Below are positions 32,814 to 40,645 of a stretch of DNA of 54,351 bases, piece after piece. Under the pieces are notes generated by a model, which had not been told where the DNA came from, ran no database searches, and saw nothing but the letters and a program-made list of their open reading frames with translations. Position 1 is the stretch's first letter. Every line of letters starts with the position of its first letter. The position numbers and the translations under genes are program-made. The stretch lies in contig JAGLBD010000009.1 in assembly GCA_018260425.1 (NCBI GenBank), positions 1-54,351 of the forward strand. Reading direction: 5' to 3'. Source of the DNA: Pseudogulbenkiania sp. GTDB lineage: Bacteria; Pseudomonadota; Gammaproteobacteria; Burkholderiales; Chromobacteriaceae.

Positions 32814-32833
32814 CCCTCCACTCCCGCCCTGCG

Positions 32834-34219
32834 TCATTCCTGATGCAGGTTTGGTGCCAGACGCACGCGCACGCCGTCAGTGCCATCCTCCAGTTCGTAG
32901 CCGGCCTGACGGATCGCCTCTCTGAGACGGTCCGCTGCGGCCCAGTCTCGTGCACTTCGTGCCGTTTCCCGCTCGGCAATCCATGCCCTGACCTGTTCCG
33001 GCACCGCGACCTCGCAGATAGCGCCCAGGCTCAGGCCCAGTACCTGATCGAACTGCAGCAGGGTTGCGCGTTTATCGGCCGGGTCACCTGCGCTGCCCAG
33101 CACCTCCCATGCCAATGCCAGTGCCCGTGGCAGATTGAGGTCGTCATTGATGGCATGCCTGAAGCGCGCGAGTTCGGTGTCGATGACCTTGCCTCCCTCG
33201 GGCAGGCGGGCAACCGCCTCCGTCAGTCGTCGTCGCGCCGTGGCGGCGCCTTCCAGCGCCTGCCAGGAAAAGACCATCTGATGGCGGTAGTGTGCCGTCA
33301 GGCACAGGTAGCGCCAGTCCAGCGGGTCAAAGCCCCGTTCGACCAGCCGCGCCAGAGTGAGGAATTCACCACTGGACTTGGACATCTTGCCGTCATCGGT
33401 CTTGAGGAAATAGCCGTGCATCCAGAAGTTGGCCGCCCGGGTGCCGTGGCAAGCCTGGCTTTGGGCAATTTCATTGCTGTGATGGACCGGAATATGGTCC
33501 TCGCCACCACAGTGAATATCAAACCACGGGCCGAGGTAGCGGGCGGACATGGCGGAGCACTCGATATGCCAGCCCGGAAAACCGCGTCCCCACGGGCTGT
33601 CCCATTCCATTTGCCGCTGTTGCTCAGGCGGACTGAATTTCCACAGGGCAAAGTCGGTCGGGCGACGTTTTTCGCCGCCTTCGATCCGGGCGCCTGACTT
33701 GAGGCCGGCGATATCCAGACGCGCCAGATAGCCATACTCCGCATCCTTGCCCGAGTCGAAATAGATACCGTCCGAGGTGCGGTAGGTATAGCCCTTGTGT
33801 TCCAGGGTCTGCACAAAATCGATTTGCTCGGCGATATGCTCGGTGGCACGGCACCACAGGGTGGGCTCCAGCAGATTCAATGCCCGCCAGTCCGCCATGA
33901 ACGCCTCGGTATAGCGTGCCGCGATCTGCCAGGCCGAGTCACCGGTTCGACGGCTGCCTTTTTCCATCTTGTCTTCGCCATCGTCGGCGTCGGACACCAG
34001 ATGGCCGACATCGGTGATATTGACCACGTGCCGGACAGCAAAACCGTTGAAATGCAGGACCCGGCGCAGACTATCCTCAAACAGGTAAGTGCGCAGATTG
34101 CCGATATGGGCGTAGTCGTACACGGTTGGACCACAGCAATACAGACCGACCTGCCCGGGGTTCAATGGTGTAAACGGGCGGATGCTGCGTGTCCAGGTAT
34201 CGTAAAGCGAAAGTTCCAT
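32834..34219 (-). CDS. cysS: Cysteinyl-tRNA synthetase
   Basis: A 461-residue class I aminoacyl-tRNA synthetase charging tRNA-Cys. The HIGH-type motif is YDYAHIGN, the KMSKS motif is exact (DGKMSKSSGEF), and the zinc ligands are in CCGPTVYD, GWHIECSAM and GGEDHIPVHHSNE. The C-terminal anticodon-binding region ends with DGVRVRLAPNLHQE. The ATG at 34219 (MELSLYDTW) gives the family's normal N-terminus; a 42-codon upstream extension is not supported. It is monocistronic, with a terminator downstream. Confidence 0.97.
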   Translation of the reverse strand: MELSLYDTWTRSIRPFTPLNPGQVGLYCCGPTVYDYAHIGNLRTYLFEDSLRRVLHFNGFAVRHVVNITDVGHLVSDADDGEDKMEKGSRRTGDSAWQIAARYTEAFMADWRALNLLEPTLWCRATEHIAEQIDFVQTLEHKGYTYRTSDGIYFDSGKDAEYGYLARLDIAGLKSGARIEGGEKRRPTDFALWKFSPPEQQRQMEWDSPWGRGFPGWHIECSAMSARYLGPWFDIHCGGEDHIPVHHSNEIAQSQACHGTRAANFWMHGYFLKTDDGKMSKSSGEFLTLARLVERGFDPLDWRYLCLTAHYRHQMVFSWQALEGAATARRRLTEAVARLPEGGKVIDTELARFRHAINDDLNLPRALALAWEVLGSAGDPADKRATLLQFDQVLGLSLGAICEVAVPEQVRAWIAERETARSARDWAAADRLREAIRQAGYELEDGTDGVRVRLAPNLHQE

Positions 34220-34603
34220 AACGGCTCCGGAAAGGCAAAAAACAACAAGGCCACAGCGTGAGAACAAGGCTGTGGCCGGGAAGCAGGGGCGGGAAATGCA
34301 AGAATCTGTCAGGCAGCCCGCTGCGCCGGCAGCGTGCGACAACACGACCGGAGCGATACTGGCAGGAAGGACATGGCGGGGCTTGACATGGTCATGATCA
34401 TAGCGTGCAAAGACCCTGTTGTGTCAAGGTGCTTAATGGTAGCATTGGATATGAAATTGGTATTAATTCTATGTGATAGTTAAATTAAGTTATTTAAAAT
34501 TTCTTCGTAAGCTGAGTAAGAATTAACGCAGGCATCGCGCTTTTCCCGTGCCACACCGGGCGGTTGAATCCGTGGTGTTGACGACATTTTCAGGAACATT
34601 GCT
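34220..34603. other. Intergenic region with AT-rich stretch
   Basis: The 384 bases between cysS and the DUF2844 gene hold no supported gene. About 34430-34530 is markedly AT-rich against its neighbours and includes an inverted repeat TTAAAT/ATTTAA (34480-34497). It probably contains both divergent promoters. AGGAA before 34604 is the ribosome-binding site for the next gene. Confidence 0.5.
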
Positions 34604-35050
34604 ATGAGAATCATCTTGGGCATGGCCATCGTGGCGGTATGCGCGATACCGCACGTTCATGCTGCGTTGGGCGAGAAACTGACCGTGGTGCAGCAAAGCC
34701 AGAGCCGCGCCGTGGTTGCCGCGGCCGTGAGCCATTCGGCGGGGTATAGCGTGCGCCATTCACAGGACGCGGCGGGTATCGCCATTCGTGAATATGCAAA
34801 ACCGGACGGCACGGTATTCGGTGTGGCATGGACGGGAGCGGATATTCCCGATCTCTCGGCCTTGCTCGGTGCCGGCTACTTTGCCGAGTATGTCAACGCC
34901 CTGGGCTCCAGCAAGGGAAGCTCGCGCTCCGTGCAGGTGAATAACTCTGATTTGGTGGTGCAGTCATCGGGGCGCGGCAACCGTTTCCGTGGGCGTGCCT
35001 GGTTGAAGTCCCAGCTGCCGGCCGGTGTTTCGGCTGAGGTCATTCAGTAA
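34604..35050 (+). CDS. Exported DUF2844 protein
   Basis: A 148-residue protein with a Sec signal peptide (MRIILGMAIVAVCAIPHVHA, cleavage near residue 20). The mature part carries the DUF2844-type motif YSVRHSQDAAGIAIREYAKPDGTVFGVAW, suggesting a small periplasmic or secreted protein. Function is unknown to me. It is translationally linked to the DUF3443 lipoprotein gene: its TAA overlaps an ATG, although the likely start of the next gene is 15 bases later. In betaproteobacteria these two families commonly occur as a pair, implying a shared role. AGGAA seven bases upstream supports the start. Confidence 0.75.
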   Translation: MRIILGMAIVAVCAIPHVHAALGEKLTVVQQSQSRAVVAAAVSHSAGYSVRHSQDAAGIAIREYAKPDGTVFGVAWTGADIPDLSALLGAGYFAEYVNALGSSKGSSRSVQVNNSDLVVQSSGRGNRFRGRAWLKSQLPAGVSAEVIQ

Positions 35051-35064
35051 TGCAAGGATCCAAC

Positions 35065-36309
35065 ATGAAAACCAGACTCGCCTGCCTGTTGGCATCTCTG
35101 GCGGTAGTTTTGACAGCCTGCGGAGGCGGTGGTGGCGGAGGTGGTGGTTCGTCGAGTAGTGCCACCTCGGTTACTCCGACTCCCCCGGTTGCGTCGTTCG
35201 TCAACTATGTTCCGCTGACCGTGAATCCTGACCCTTTGTTGACGGGACGTACGACGTCGGTCAACCAGGCCTTTGTCTCGGTCAAAGTCTGCGTGCCGGG
35301 CACCAGCCAGTGCGAGACCATCGACAATGTCCTGCTCGATACCGGTTCGATCGGTTTACGTCTGTTCAGCAGCAAGGTCGTCTCCCCCTTGCCGCAAATC
35401 ACCAGCACCGATGCGTCGACCAGCGGTCAGGCCGTTGCCGAATGCTACACCTTCGCTTCCGGGTATATGTGGGGTCCGCTGGTCTCTGCCGATGTCAGAC
35501 TGGGCGATGAGCTGGCATCCGGTATTCCGGTGCAGTTGGTGAGCCCGGCCTCGTTTGCCACGCCGCCCGGCCTCTGTCAGAGCAAAGGCCGGATGCTTGA
35601 TGTCCCGAGCAAGCTGCAAGCCAACGGTATTCTGGGTATTGGCCATCAGGTGGCGGATTGTGGCTCCGGGTGTGCGGCGAATCCGGGCCAGTCCCGTTAC
35701 TGGGTGTGCAACGGTGCGAGTTGTACACAGCAAGTCCTGCCGGTGGCCCGCCAAGTGATCAATCCGGTCACGGCATTTGCCACTGACAACAACGGAACGG
35801 TGATTTCCTTGCCGGCGGTGCCATTGACCGGCTCTTACAGCCCCTCGGGCAGACTGTATTTCGGCATTGGCACGCGCAGCAACAACACGCCGGCCAATTC
35901 CGTTACGGTGTACACCGTGGATGGCAATGGTCAATTGACCACCACCTATGGCGGCAATACCCTCAACGAAAGCTTTATCGATAGTGGTTCGAACGGACTA
36001 TTCTTCCCGGACAGCATCGCGCAGTGCGGCAGCAACGCCCAGGGCTTCTACTGCCCGGTCAGCCCGCTGTCGAAAACGGCGATGATCCAGGGGGGCAATG
36101 GCAAACAGATCACGCTGGCCTTCTCCATCAGCAGCGCGACGGATCTGTTCACCTCGGGCAATAACGCCTATGTCAACGTGGGCGGCTCGCTGTCGAGCAT
36201 GCCGTTCAGCTTTGACTGGGGTTTGCCGTTCTATTTCGGCCGCACGGTTTACACCTCGCATGACGGCGCGACAACGCCGCTGGGCGGTGGGCCTTACGTG
36301 GCATTCTGA
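35065..36309 (+). CDS. DUF3443 lipoprotein with pepsin-like motifs
   Basis: A 414-residue exported protein. The signal peptide ends in lipobox VLTAC, followed by a run of about nine glycines and a Ser/Thr/Pro linker, so it is probably anchored in the outer membrane. The body contains LLDTGSIGLRL (Asp92) and FIDSGSNGLFF (Asp306), with NGILGIG between them (about 187-193), which is the arrangement seen in two-domain aspartic proteases. Proteolytic activity is my inference. AAGGA six bases before ATG 35065 supports the start. It follows the DUF2844 gene directly and ends at a strong terminator. Confidence 0.78.
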   Translation: MKTRLACLLASLAVVLTACGGGGGGGGGSSSSATSVTPTPPVASFVNYVPLTVNPDPLLTGRTTSVNQAFVSVKVCVPGTSQCETIDNVLLDTGSIGLRLFSSKVVSPLPQITSTDASTSGQAVAECYTFASGYMWGPLVSADVRLGDELASGIPVQLVSPASFATPPGLCQSKGRMLDVPSKLQANGILGIGHQVADCGSGCAANPGQSRYWVCNGASCTQQVLPVARQVINPVTAFATDNNGTVISLPAVPLTGSYSPSGRLYFGIGTRSNNTPANSVTVYTVDGNGQLTTTYGGNTLNESFIDSGSNGLFFPDSIAQCGSNAQGFYCPVSPLSKTAMIQGGNGKQITLAFSISSATDLFTSGNNAYVNVGGSLSSMPFSFDWGLPFYFGRTVYTSHDGATTPLGGGPYVAF

Positions 36310-36329
36310 GTGATCTGAATCCACGCAAG

Positions 36330-36364
36330 AAAGCCGCTGCACCTTACCGTGCCGCGGCTTTTTC
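36330..36364 (+). terminator. Terminator of DUF2844-DUF3443
   Basis: AAAGCCGC (36330-36337) pairs with GCGGCTTT (36354-36361), extended internally by GCAC/GTGC. TTTC follows. It can also serve the convergent minus-strand gene ending at 36403. Confidence 0.8.
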
Positions 36365-36402
36365 TTTGGGCTGCCGTTTCTCACGAAAGGGCATGGCTCG
36401 GC

Positions 36403-37083
36403 TTACGCCAGTAAATCCAGTACCGCGTGCGCAACCGCTTCGGAGGAGGCCGGATTCTGTCCGGTAACCAGATGCCCGTCGGTAATGACGAAAGGCAGCC
36501 AGTCGGCACCTTTCTCATACTGACCGCCATTGGCCTTGAGCATGTCTTCCACTAAAAACGGCACGATATCGCTGAGTTGAACGGCATCTTCTTCGGTATT
36601 GGAAAAGCCCGTGACGCGCAGCCCGGTCACCAGCGGCAGACCGTCGGGACGGCGGGTGTGACGCAATGCGCCCGGGGCATGGCAGACCAGCGATACCGGC
36701 TTGCCGGCGGCAAAGAACTGTTCGATCAAGGCGATGGAGCGCGGATCTTCGGCCAGGTCCCACAGCGGGCCGTGGCCGCCCGGGTAAAACACCGCATCGT
36801 AGTCTTCGGCGGCGACATCGGCCAATTTGACGGTGGTTGCCAGATCCGCAAGGGCGGCCGGGTCGGCTTTGAAACGACGGGTGGCATCGGTCTGGAAGGC
36901 TTCGTCATCGCTCTTCGGGTCGAGCGGCGGTTGGCCGCCGGCCGGAGAGGCCAGTGTCAGGCTGACGCCGGCATCGCGGAAAGCATAGTAAGGGGCGGCC
37001 AGTTCTTCCAGCCAGAAACCGGTTTTGGCACCGGTATCGCCCAGCGTGTCATGGGAGGTAAGTACAACAAGAATTTTTTTCAT
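36403..37083 (-). CDS. DJ-1/PfpI (Hsp31-like) family protein
   Basis: A 226-residue cytosolic protein of the type 1 glutamine amidotransferase-like fold. The nucleophile-elbow cysteine is in SLVCHAPGAL and the acidic partner in VFYPGGHGPLWDLAED, as in the YDR533C/Hsp31-type group. Relatives are described as glyoxalase III, deglycase or chaperone; which applies here is not clear. It lies 12 bases downstream of the YqhD-like aldehyde reductase gene on the same strand, so the two probably form an operon for handling reactive aldehydes such as methylglyoxal. Confidence 0.85.
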   Translation of the reverse strand: MKKILVVLTSHDTLGDTGAKTGFWLEELAAPYYAFRDAGVSLTLASPAGGQPPLDPKSDDEAFQTDATRRFKADPAALADLATTVKLADVAAEDYDAVFYPGGHGPLWDLAEDPRSIALIEQFFAAGKPVSLVCHAPGALRHTRRPDGLPLVTGLRVTGFSNTEEDAVQLSDIVPFLVEDMLKANGGQYEKGADWLPFVITDGHLVTGQNPASSEAVAHAVLDLLA

Positions 37084-37095
37084 GGCAATTTCCTT

Positions 37096-38250
37096 TTAGA
37101 GAGCAGCAGTCAGTACGTCGCGTACCATGGCCGGGGTGACGTCCTGGTCTTCACCCAGAGCGGTCATGCCATGGCGGGTCAATTGCGCGGTGACCTCGTC
37201 GATCACGCGGGCATCAAGACCCACATCGCCTAAACGGGTGGCAACACCCAATTGGTTAAAGAAGGCAGCGGTTGCGGCAATGGCCTGGTCGATGCTCGCC
37301 TCCTCGTCGCCCTCGGTCTTCCAGACGTTGCGGGCATACTGCAAAAGTTTTTCCCGTTTGGCGGCACGACGTACCTTGAGCATGCCGGGCAAGACCAGCG
37401 CCAGTGACCGGGCATGATCAACGCCGTACAAGGCGGTGAGTTCATGACCTACCGCGTGGGTTGCCCAATCATGGGGAACGCCGGCACCGATCAGGCCGTT
37501 GAGGGCCAGCGTGGCAATCCACATCAGGTTGGCCCGCAAGGTGTAATCGGTCGGATCCAGCATGGCGGCCGGGCCGGTTTTGATCAGTAACGCCAGCAGG
37601 CTCTCGGCGAAGGCATCTTGTACCATCGCGCCGCTTGGTCGAGTCAGGTACTGTTCGAGAATATGAACATAGGCGTCGACAATGCCGTTTGCCAGTTGAT
37701 CCGGTGGGACGCTAAAGGTTTTTTCCGGATCCAGCACCGAAAACAGCGGATACACCTTGTCGCTCATGAACGGCAGTTTGGTCCGGGTTTCGCGGCGGGT
37801 AATCACCGCGCCGCTATTCATTTCCGAGCCGGTGGCCGACAGGGTCAACACGGTACCGAAAGGCATGGCCGACTTGATGATCCCGCCGCGGGTTTCCAGA
37901 ATCTGCCACGGGTCGCCCTGCAGGCCGGCTGCGGCCGCCACGAACTTGGTACCGTCGATCACGGAACCGCCACCCACGGCCAGCAGAAAATCCCAGCCCT
38001 CGGTACGGATGCGTGCCACGGCCTGCATCAGGGTTTCATAGGCAGGATTCGCTTCGATTCCACCAAACTCGCCCACTTCCCGCTTGCCCAGTGCGGTGCG
38101 GACTTCGCCAAGCGTACCGTTGCGTTCGGCGCTACTGCCGCCAAACAGGATCAAGACCCGGGCCGAGGCCGGGATCAAGGAATCCAGCTGGGCAATCTGT
38201 CCTTTGCCGAAGGCGATCCGGGTGGGATTCCAGAAGGTGAAATTCATCAT
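37096..38250 (-). CDS. yqhD: YqhD-type iron/zinc-containing alcohol dehydrogenase
   Basis: A 384-residue NADPH-dependent aldehyde reductase. It matches E. coli YqhD along its length: NPTRIAFGKGQIAQL, the GGGSVIDGTKF cofactor motif, TLSATGSEMNSGAVITRRET, and metal ligands in GIVDAYVHILEQY and VGHELTALYGVDHARSLA. E. coli YqhD reduces many short-chain aldehydes formed by oxidation. AGGA about eight bases upstream supports the start (38250, or 38247 for the second ATG). Upstream is a palindrome at 38296-38310 that looks like a repressor operator. It is cotranscribed with the PfpI-like gene. Confidence 0.88.
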   Translation of the reverse strand: MMNFTFWNPTRIAFGKGQIAQLDSLIPASARVLILFGGSSAERNGTLGEVRTALGKREVGEFGGIEANPAYETLMQAVARIRTEGWDFLLAVGGGSVIDGTKFVAAAAGLQGDPWQILETRGGIIKSAMPFGTVLTLSATGSEMNSGAVITRRETRTKLPFMSDKVYPLFSVLDPEKTFSVPPDQLANGIVDAYVHILEQYLTRPSGAMVQDAFAESLLALLIKTGPAAMLDPTDYTLRANLMWIATLALNGLIGAGVPHDWATHAVGHELTALYGVDHARSLALVLPGMLKVRRAAKREKLLQYARNVWKTEGDEEASIDQAIAATAAFFNQLGVATRLGDVGLDARVIDEVTAQLTRHGMTALGEDQDVTPAMVRDVLTAAL

Positions 38251-38295
38251 TGCTTCAATCCTTGCATCACGATAGTTGCCATTCTAACCATATAT

Positions 38296-38310
38296 TAGAC
38301 CGGTCGTCTA
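38296..38310. promoter_or_regulatory. Palindromic operator upstream of yqhD
   Basis: TAGAC (38296-38300) and GTCTA (38306-38310) flank CGGTC; overlapping this is the perfect palindrome GACCGGTC (38298-38305). The arrangement resembles TetR-family operators such as the NemR box of E. coli. No TetR gene is nearby in the window, so the regulator would be encoded elsewhere. Confidence 0.5.
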
Positions 38311-38391
38311 GTAATTCTTCATTGACCGGCCCGCAACTCACCGGAACAATGACTGACCAAGCGCTAACCTAACTCATGTGATGGATTTCCA

Positions 38392-39198
38392 ATGGATTTG
38401 ATGTACCTGTTCAAAGCCCTGTTGCTGGGCATCGTTGAAGGCATGACCGAGTTCCTGCCGGTTTCCAGTACCGGCCACCTGATCCTGATCGGCGACTGGT
38501 TGTCGTTCGACAGCGGCAGCGGCAAGGTATTCGAAGTGGTGATTCAGTTGGGGTCGATTCTTGCCGTATGCTGGATGTACCGGGAAAAGATTGGTTCGGT
38601 GCTGGCGGGTCTGGTGAGCCGCGACGCCGGTGCGGTGCGTTTCTCGGCCACCGTGCTGACGGCCTTGCTGCCGTCGGTGGTGATTGGCGGTTTGTTTGGT
38701 TCGAAGATCAAGGCACTGTTTTTCAATCCGCTCAGCGTTGCCATTGCTCTGGTGGTTGGCGGGGTGATCATTCTGCTGGTGGAAAACCGCAAAAGCACGC
38801 CGGTGACCACCGATAGTGACCACGTGAGCTGGCGGCAGGCGCTGGGTGTCGGTATTGCCCAATGCCTTGCCATGATTCCCGGCACCTCACGCTCGGGGGC
38901 GACCATTATCGGCGGTATGCTGGGCGGCATGTCGCGTCAGACGGCCACCGAGTTTTCGTTCTTTCTGGCCATTCCGACCATGTTCGCTGCCACGGCCAAG
39001 GACTTGTGGGAGCACCACGACCTGATCAATGCCAGCCAGCTCGGCGCCATCGCGGTCGGCTTCATCACCGCGTTCTTCTCCGGCTTGATCGTGATCCGCA
39101 TTCTGCTGCGCTTTGTCGCCGGCCATACCTTCAAGGGGTTTGCCTGGTACCGCATCGCGCTGGGTGGCGCCATTCTCTGCGCACAGTTTTTGTTCTAG
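38392..39198 (+). CDS. uppP: Undecaprenyl-diphosphatase (canonical UppP/BacA)
   Basis: A 268-residue inner-membrane phosphatase that recycles undecaprenyl diphosphate and confers bacitracin tolerance. Both active-site motifs are canonical: EGMTEFLPVSSTGHLIL and PGTSRSGATIIGGMLGG. About eight helices are visible, and the length is normal. ATGs at 38392 and 38401 are both possible. It is divergent from yqhD across the palindrome region and ends at a 15-bp hairpin. A second, more divergent member of this family is at 18220-19119. Confidence 0.95.
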   Translation: MDLMYLFKALLLGIVEGMTEFLPVSSTGHLILIGDWLSFDSGSGKVFEVVIQLGSILAVCWMYREKIGSVLAGLVSRDAGAVRFSATVLTALLPSVVIGGLFGSKIKALFFNPLSVAIALVVGGVIILLVENRKSTPVTTDSDHVSWRQALGVGIAQCLAMIPGTSRSGATIIGGMLGGMSRQTATEFSFFLAIPTMFAATAKDLWEHHDLINASQLGAIAVGFITAFFSGLIVIRILLRFVAGHTFKGFAWYRIALGGAILCAQFLF

Positions 39199-39592
39199 CC
39201 TGATCTCTCGAGGCATCTGCCTCCCCCGCAATCTGCTGCAAGTGAACACTCCGGGGTAGCTTCAAAAGCAAATTGGCCGCATCGTGTGCAACGATGCGGC
39301 CAATTCTTTGCTCGTCTTTCATCGTGCGGTGAGTTTAGGTCGGCTGGTTGGCCCACACATGTCCCATGACTTCCGGCGTGTCGTGCAGCAAATTCTCGCC
39401 ATTGAGTGCCATTAATGACGCAATGGAATGAATTTCCCTATGTGGTCATGGCGTGGCATGGTTGGTGTTTCTGTTTCACTATAATGAAACAGATCGCTAT
39501 ATTTTGATGCATTATAGTGCATCAAAATATTGAAAATTGATTCACTATAGGCTAATATTTTCTAGTGTTTTGATCGCTTATAGGCTAGCAAA
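39199..39592. other. Intergenic region with palindromes before the Fic module
   Basis: This 394-base gap holds the uppP terminator and then turns strongly AT-rich from about 39470. No coding sequence is supported. The AT-rich end is packed with inverted and direct repeats that are likely control sites for the HTH-Fic pair, described separately. Confidence 0.6.
39271..39309 (+). terminator. Long hairpin after uppP
   Basis: AATTGGCCGCATCGT (39271-39285) and ACGATGCGGCCAATT (39291-39305) are perfect 15-bp arms around a 5-base loop, followed by CTTTG. The T-tract is short, but stem strength and position argue for a terminator. Confidence 0.65.
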
Positions 39593-39594
39593 AT
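39471..39594. repeat. Inverted/direct repeat array upstream of HTH-Fic pair
   Basis: Three nested elements are visible: CTGTTTCA/TGAAACAG (39471-39478, 39485-39492), with TATAAT in its centre; ATATTTTGATGCA/TGCATCAAAATAT (39499-39511, 39518-39530); and two direct copies of TATAGGCTA (from about 39546 and 39580), each followed by AT-rich sequence up to the first ATG. The layout suggests operators covering a promoter, as in autoregulated toxin-antitoxin modules. Confidence 0.6.
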
Positions 39595-40054
39595 GGACTC
39601 CAGAATGAGACAACTCCGGCTAGAGCAGGTTCAGGCGGCGGTTGAGGCATACTCGGGCTTAATGAACCGTCGGCCACCATCCGGTGGATGGCTGAAGGCT
39701 ATCCGAGAGTCGCTAGGTTTAACCGGGCGACAACAAGCCGAACGGGTAGGTATTGCCAGTTCGAGCTTGCACAAGTCAGAGTTGGCAGAAGCCGAGGGGC
39801 GAATCACCCTTGGCCAACTGCGCAAGTTGGCCGACGGGTTGGACTGCGAGCTGGTCTATGCCGTGGTGCCCAGAGCGCCCCTGACGCAAGTGGTCGAAAA
39901 CCGGGCACGCGCTATCGCCCTGCAGGAAGTGGGTGGTGTCGCGCATACCATGACCTTGGAAGATCAACGTCCGGGAGTCGAGCGACTGCGCAAACAGGTT
40001 GAGCAGAGAACGGCGGAGCTACTCCGGGGCCGCTGGTCCGATTTATGGCGATAA
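39593..40054 (+). CDS. Mobile mystery protein A (HTH regulator/antitoxin)
   Basis: A 153-residue cytosolic protein that matches, by memory, the 'mobile mystery protein A' family. A helix-turn-helix of the XRE/Cro type is seen at about residues 35-90 (ESLGLTGRQQAERVGIASSSLHKSELAEAEGRITLGQLRKLADGL). It ends with a charged C-terminal helix. It overlaps the Fic gene by ten bases, the usual arrangement for this A/B pair, and probably both represses the module and antagonises the Fic protein. I see no clear Fic-inhibition motif (S/T-x-x-x-E-G/N). Two start codons (39593 and 39605) are possible, with no obvious ribosome-binding site. Confidence 0.75.
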   Translation: MDSRMRQLRLEQVQAAVEAYSGLMNRRPPSGGWLKAIRESLGLTGRQQAERVGIASSSLHKSELAEAEGRITLGQLRKLADGLDCELVYAVVPRAPLTQVVENRARAIALQEVGGVAHTMTLEDQRPGVERLRKQVEQRTAELLRGRWSDLWR

Positions 40055-40641
40055 ATCTGGATGAACAGGATGGCCAGACGCCTCTCGACCCTGACGAGCT
40101 GGCAGGACTGATTCCGGTACACCTTGCCACCAAGGGTGATTTGAATGACTGGGAGCAGGAGAACATCCTGCAAGCCGTGCGATGGGTCCGTCAACAACGC
40201 AAGGTCGAGGTACTCAGTGAAGCGTTCTGTCGCAATCTTCACAAGAAGATGTTCGACTACACCTGGACGTGGGCAGGAACATTCCGTAAATCAGATAAGA
40301 ACATCGGATGCGACTGGACACAGGTCAGTGTCAAGTTGAGAAACCTTTTCGATAACACTCGGTGGTGGGTTGATAACGGTACATTTCCACCGGATGAGCT
40401 GGCCGTACGATTTCACCGCGAACTGGTGTGGGTACATCCCTTTCCAAACGGCAATGGTCGTCACTCACGAATGATGGCAGATGCGCTCTTGCGCAGCATG
40501 AACCAGGAACCGTTTTCGTGGGGCAGTGGCGGGACATTGGTTAACGCGGATCATGCCCGATCGACGTACTTAACCGCCTTGCGTGCAGCAGATAAGGGAG
40601 ACTACCGTTTGCTGTTGGCCTTTGTGCGAAGTACTCGGTAA
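40045..40641 (+). CDS. Mobile mystery protein B (Fic-domain protein)
   Basis: A 198-residue protein with a complete Fic core motif HPFPNGNGRHSR (residues about 132-143), so the catalytic histidine and anion-binding residues are intact. Fic proteins transfer AMP or related groups to target proteins; the target here is unknown. The N-terminal segment TPLDPDELAGLIP is typical of mobile mystery protein B. The gene starts inside the end of the HTH gene. A short 4-base gap separates its stop from the convergent DMT exporter gene. The pair is found on mobile or accessory DNA in many genomes, and its function is little described. Confidence 0.85.
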   Translation: MAINLDEQDGQTPLDPDELAGLIPVHLATKGDLNDWEQENILQAVRWVRQQRKVEVLSEAFCRNLHKKMFDYTWTWAGTFRKSDKNIGCDWTQVSVKLRNLFDNTRWWVDNGTFPPDELAVRFHRELVWVHPFPNGNGRHSRMMADALLRSMNQEPFSWGSGGTLVNADHARSTYLTALRAADKGDYRLLLAFVRSTR

Positions 40642-40645
40642 GCCC

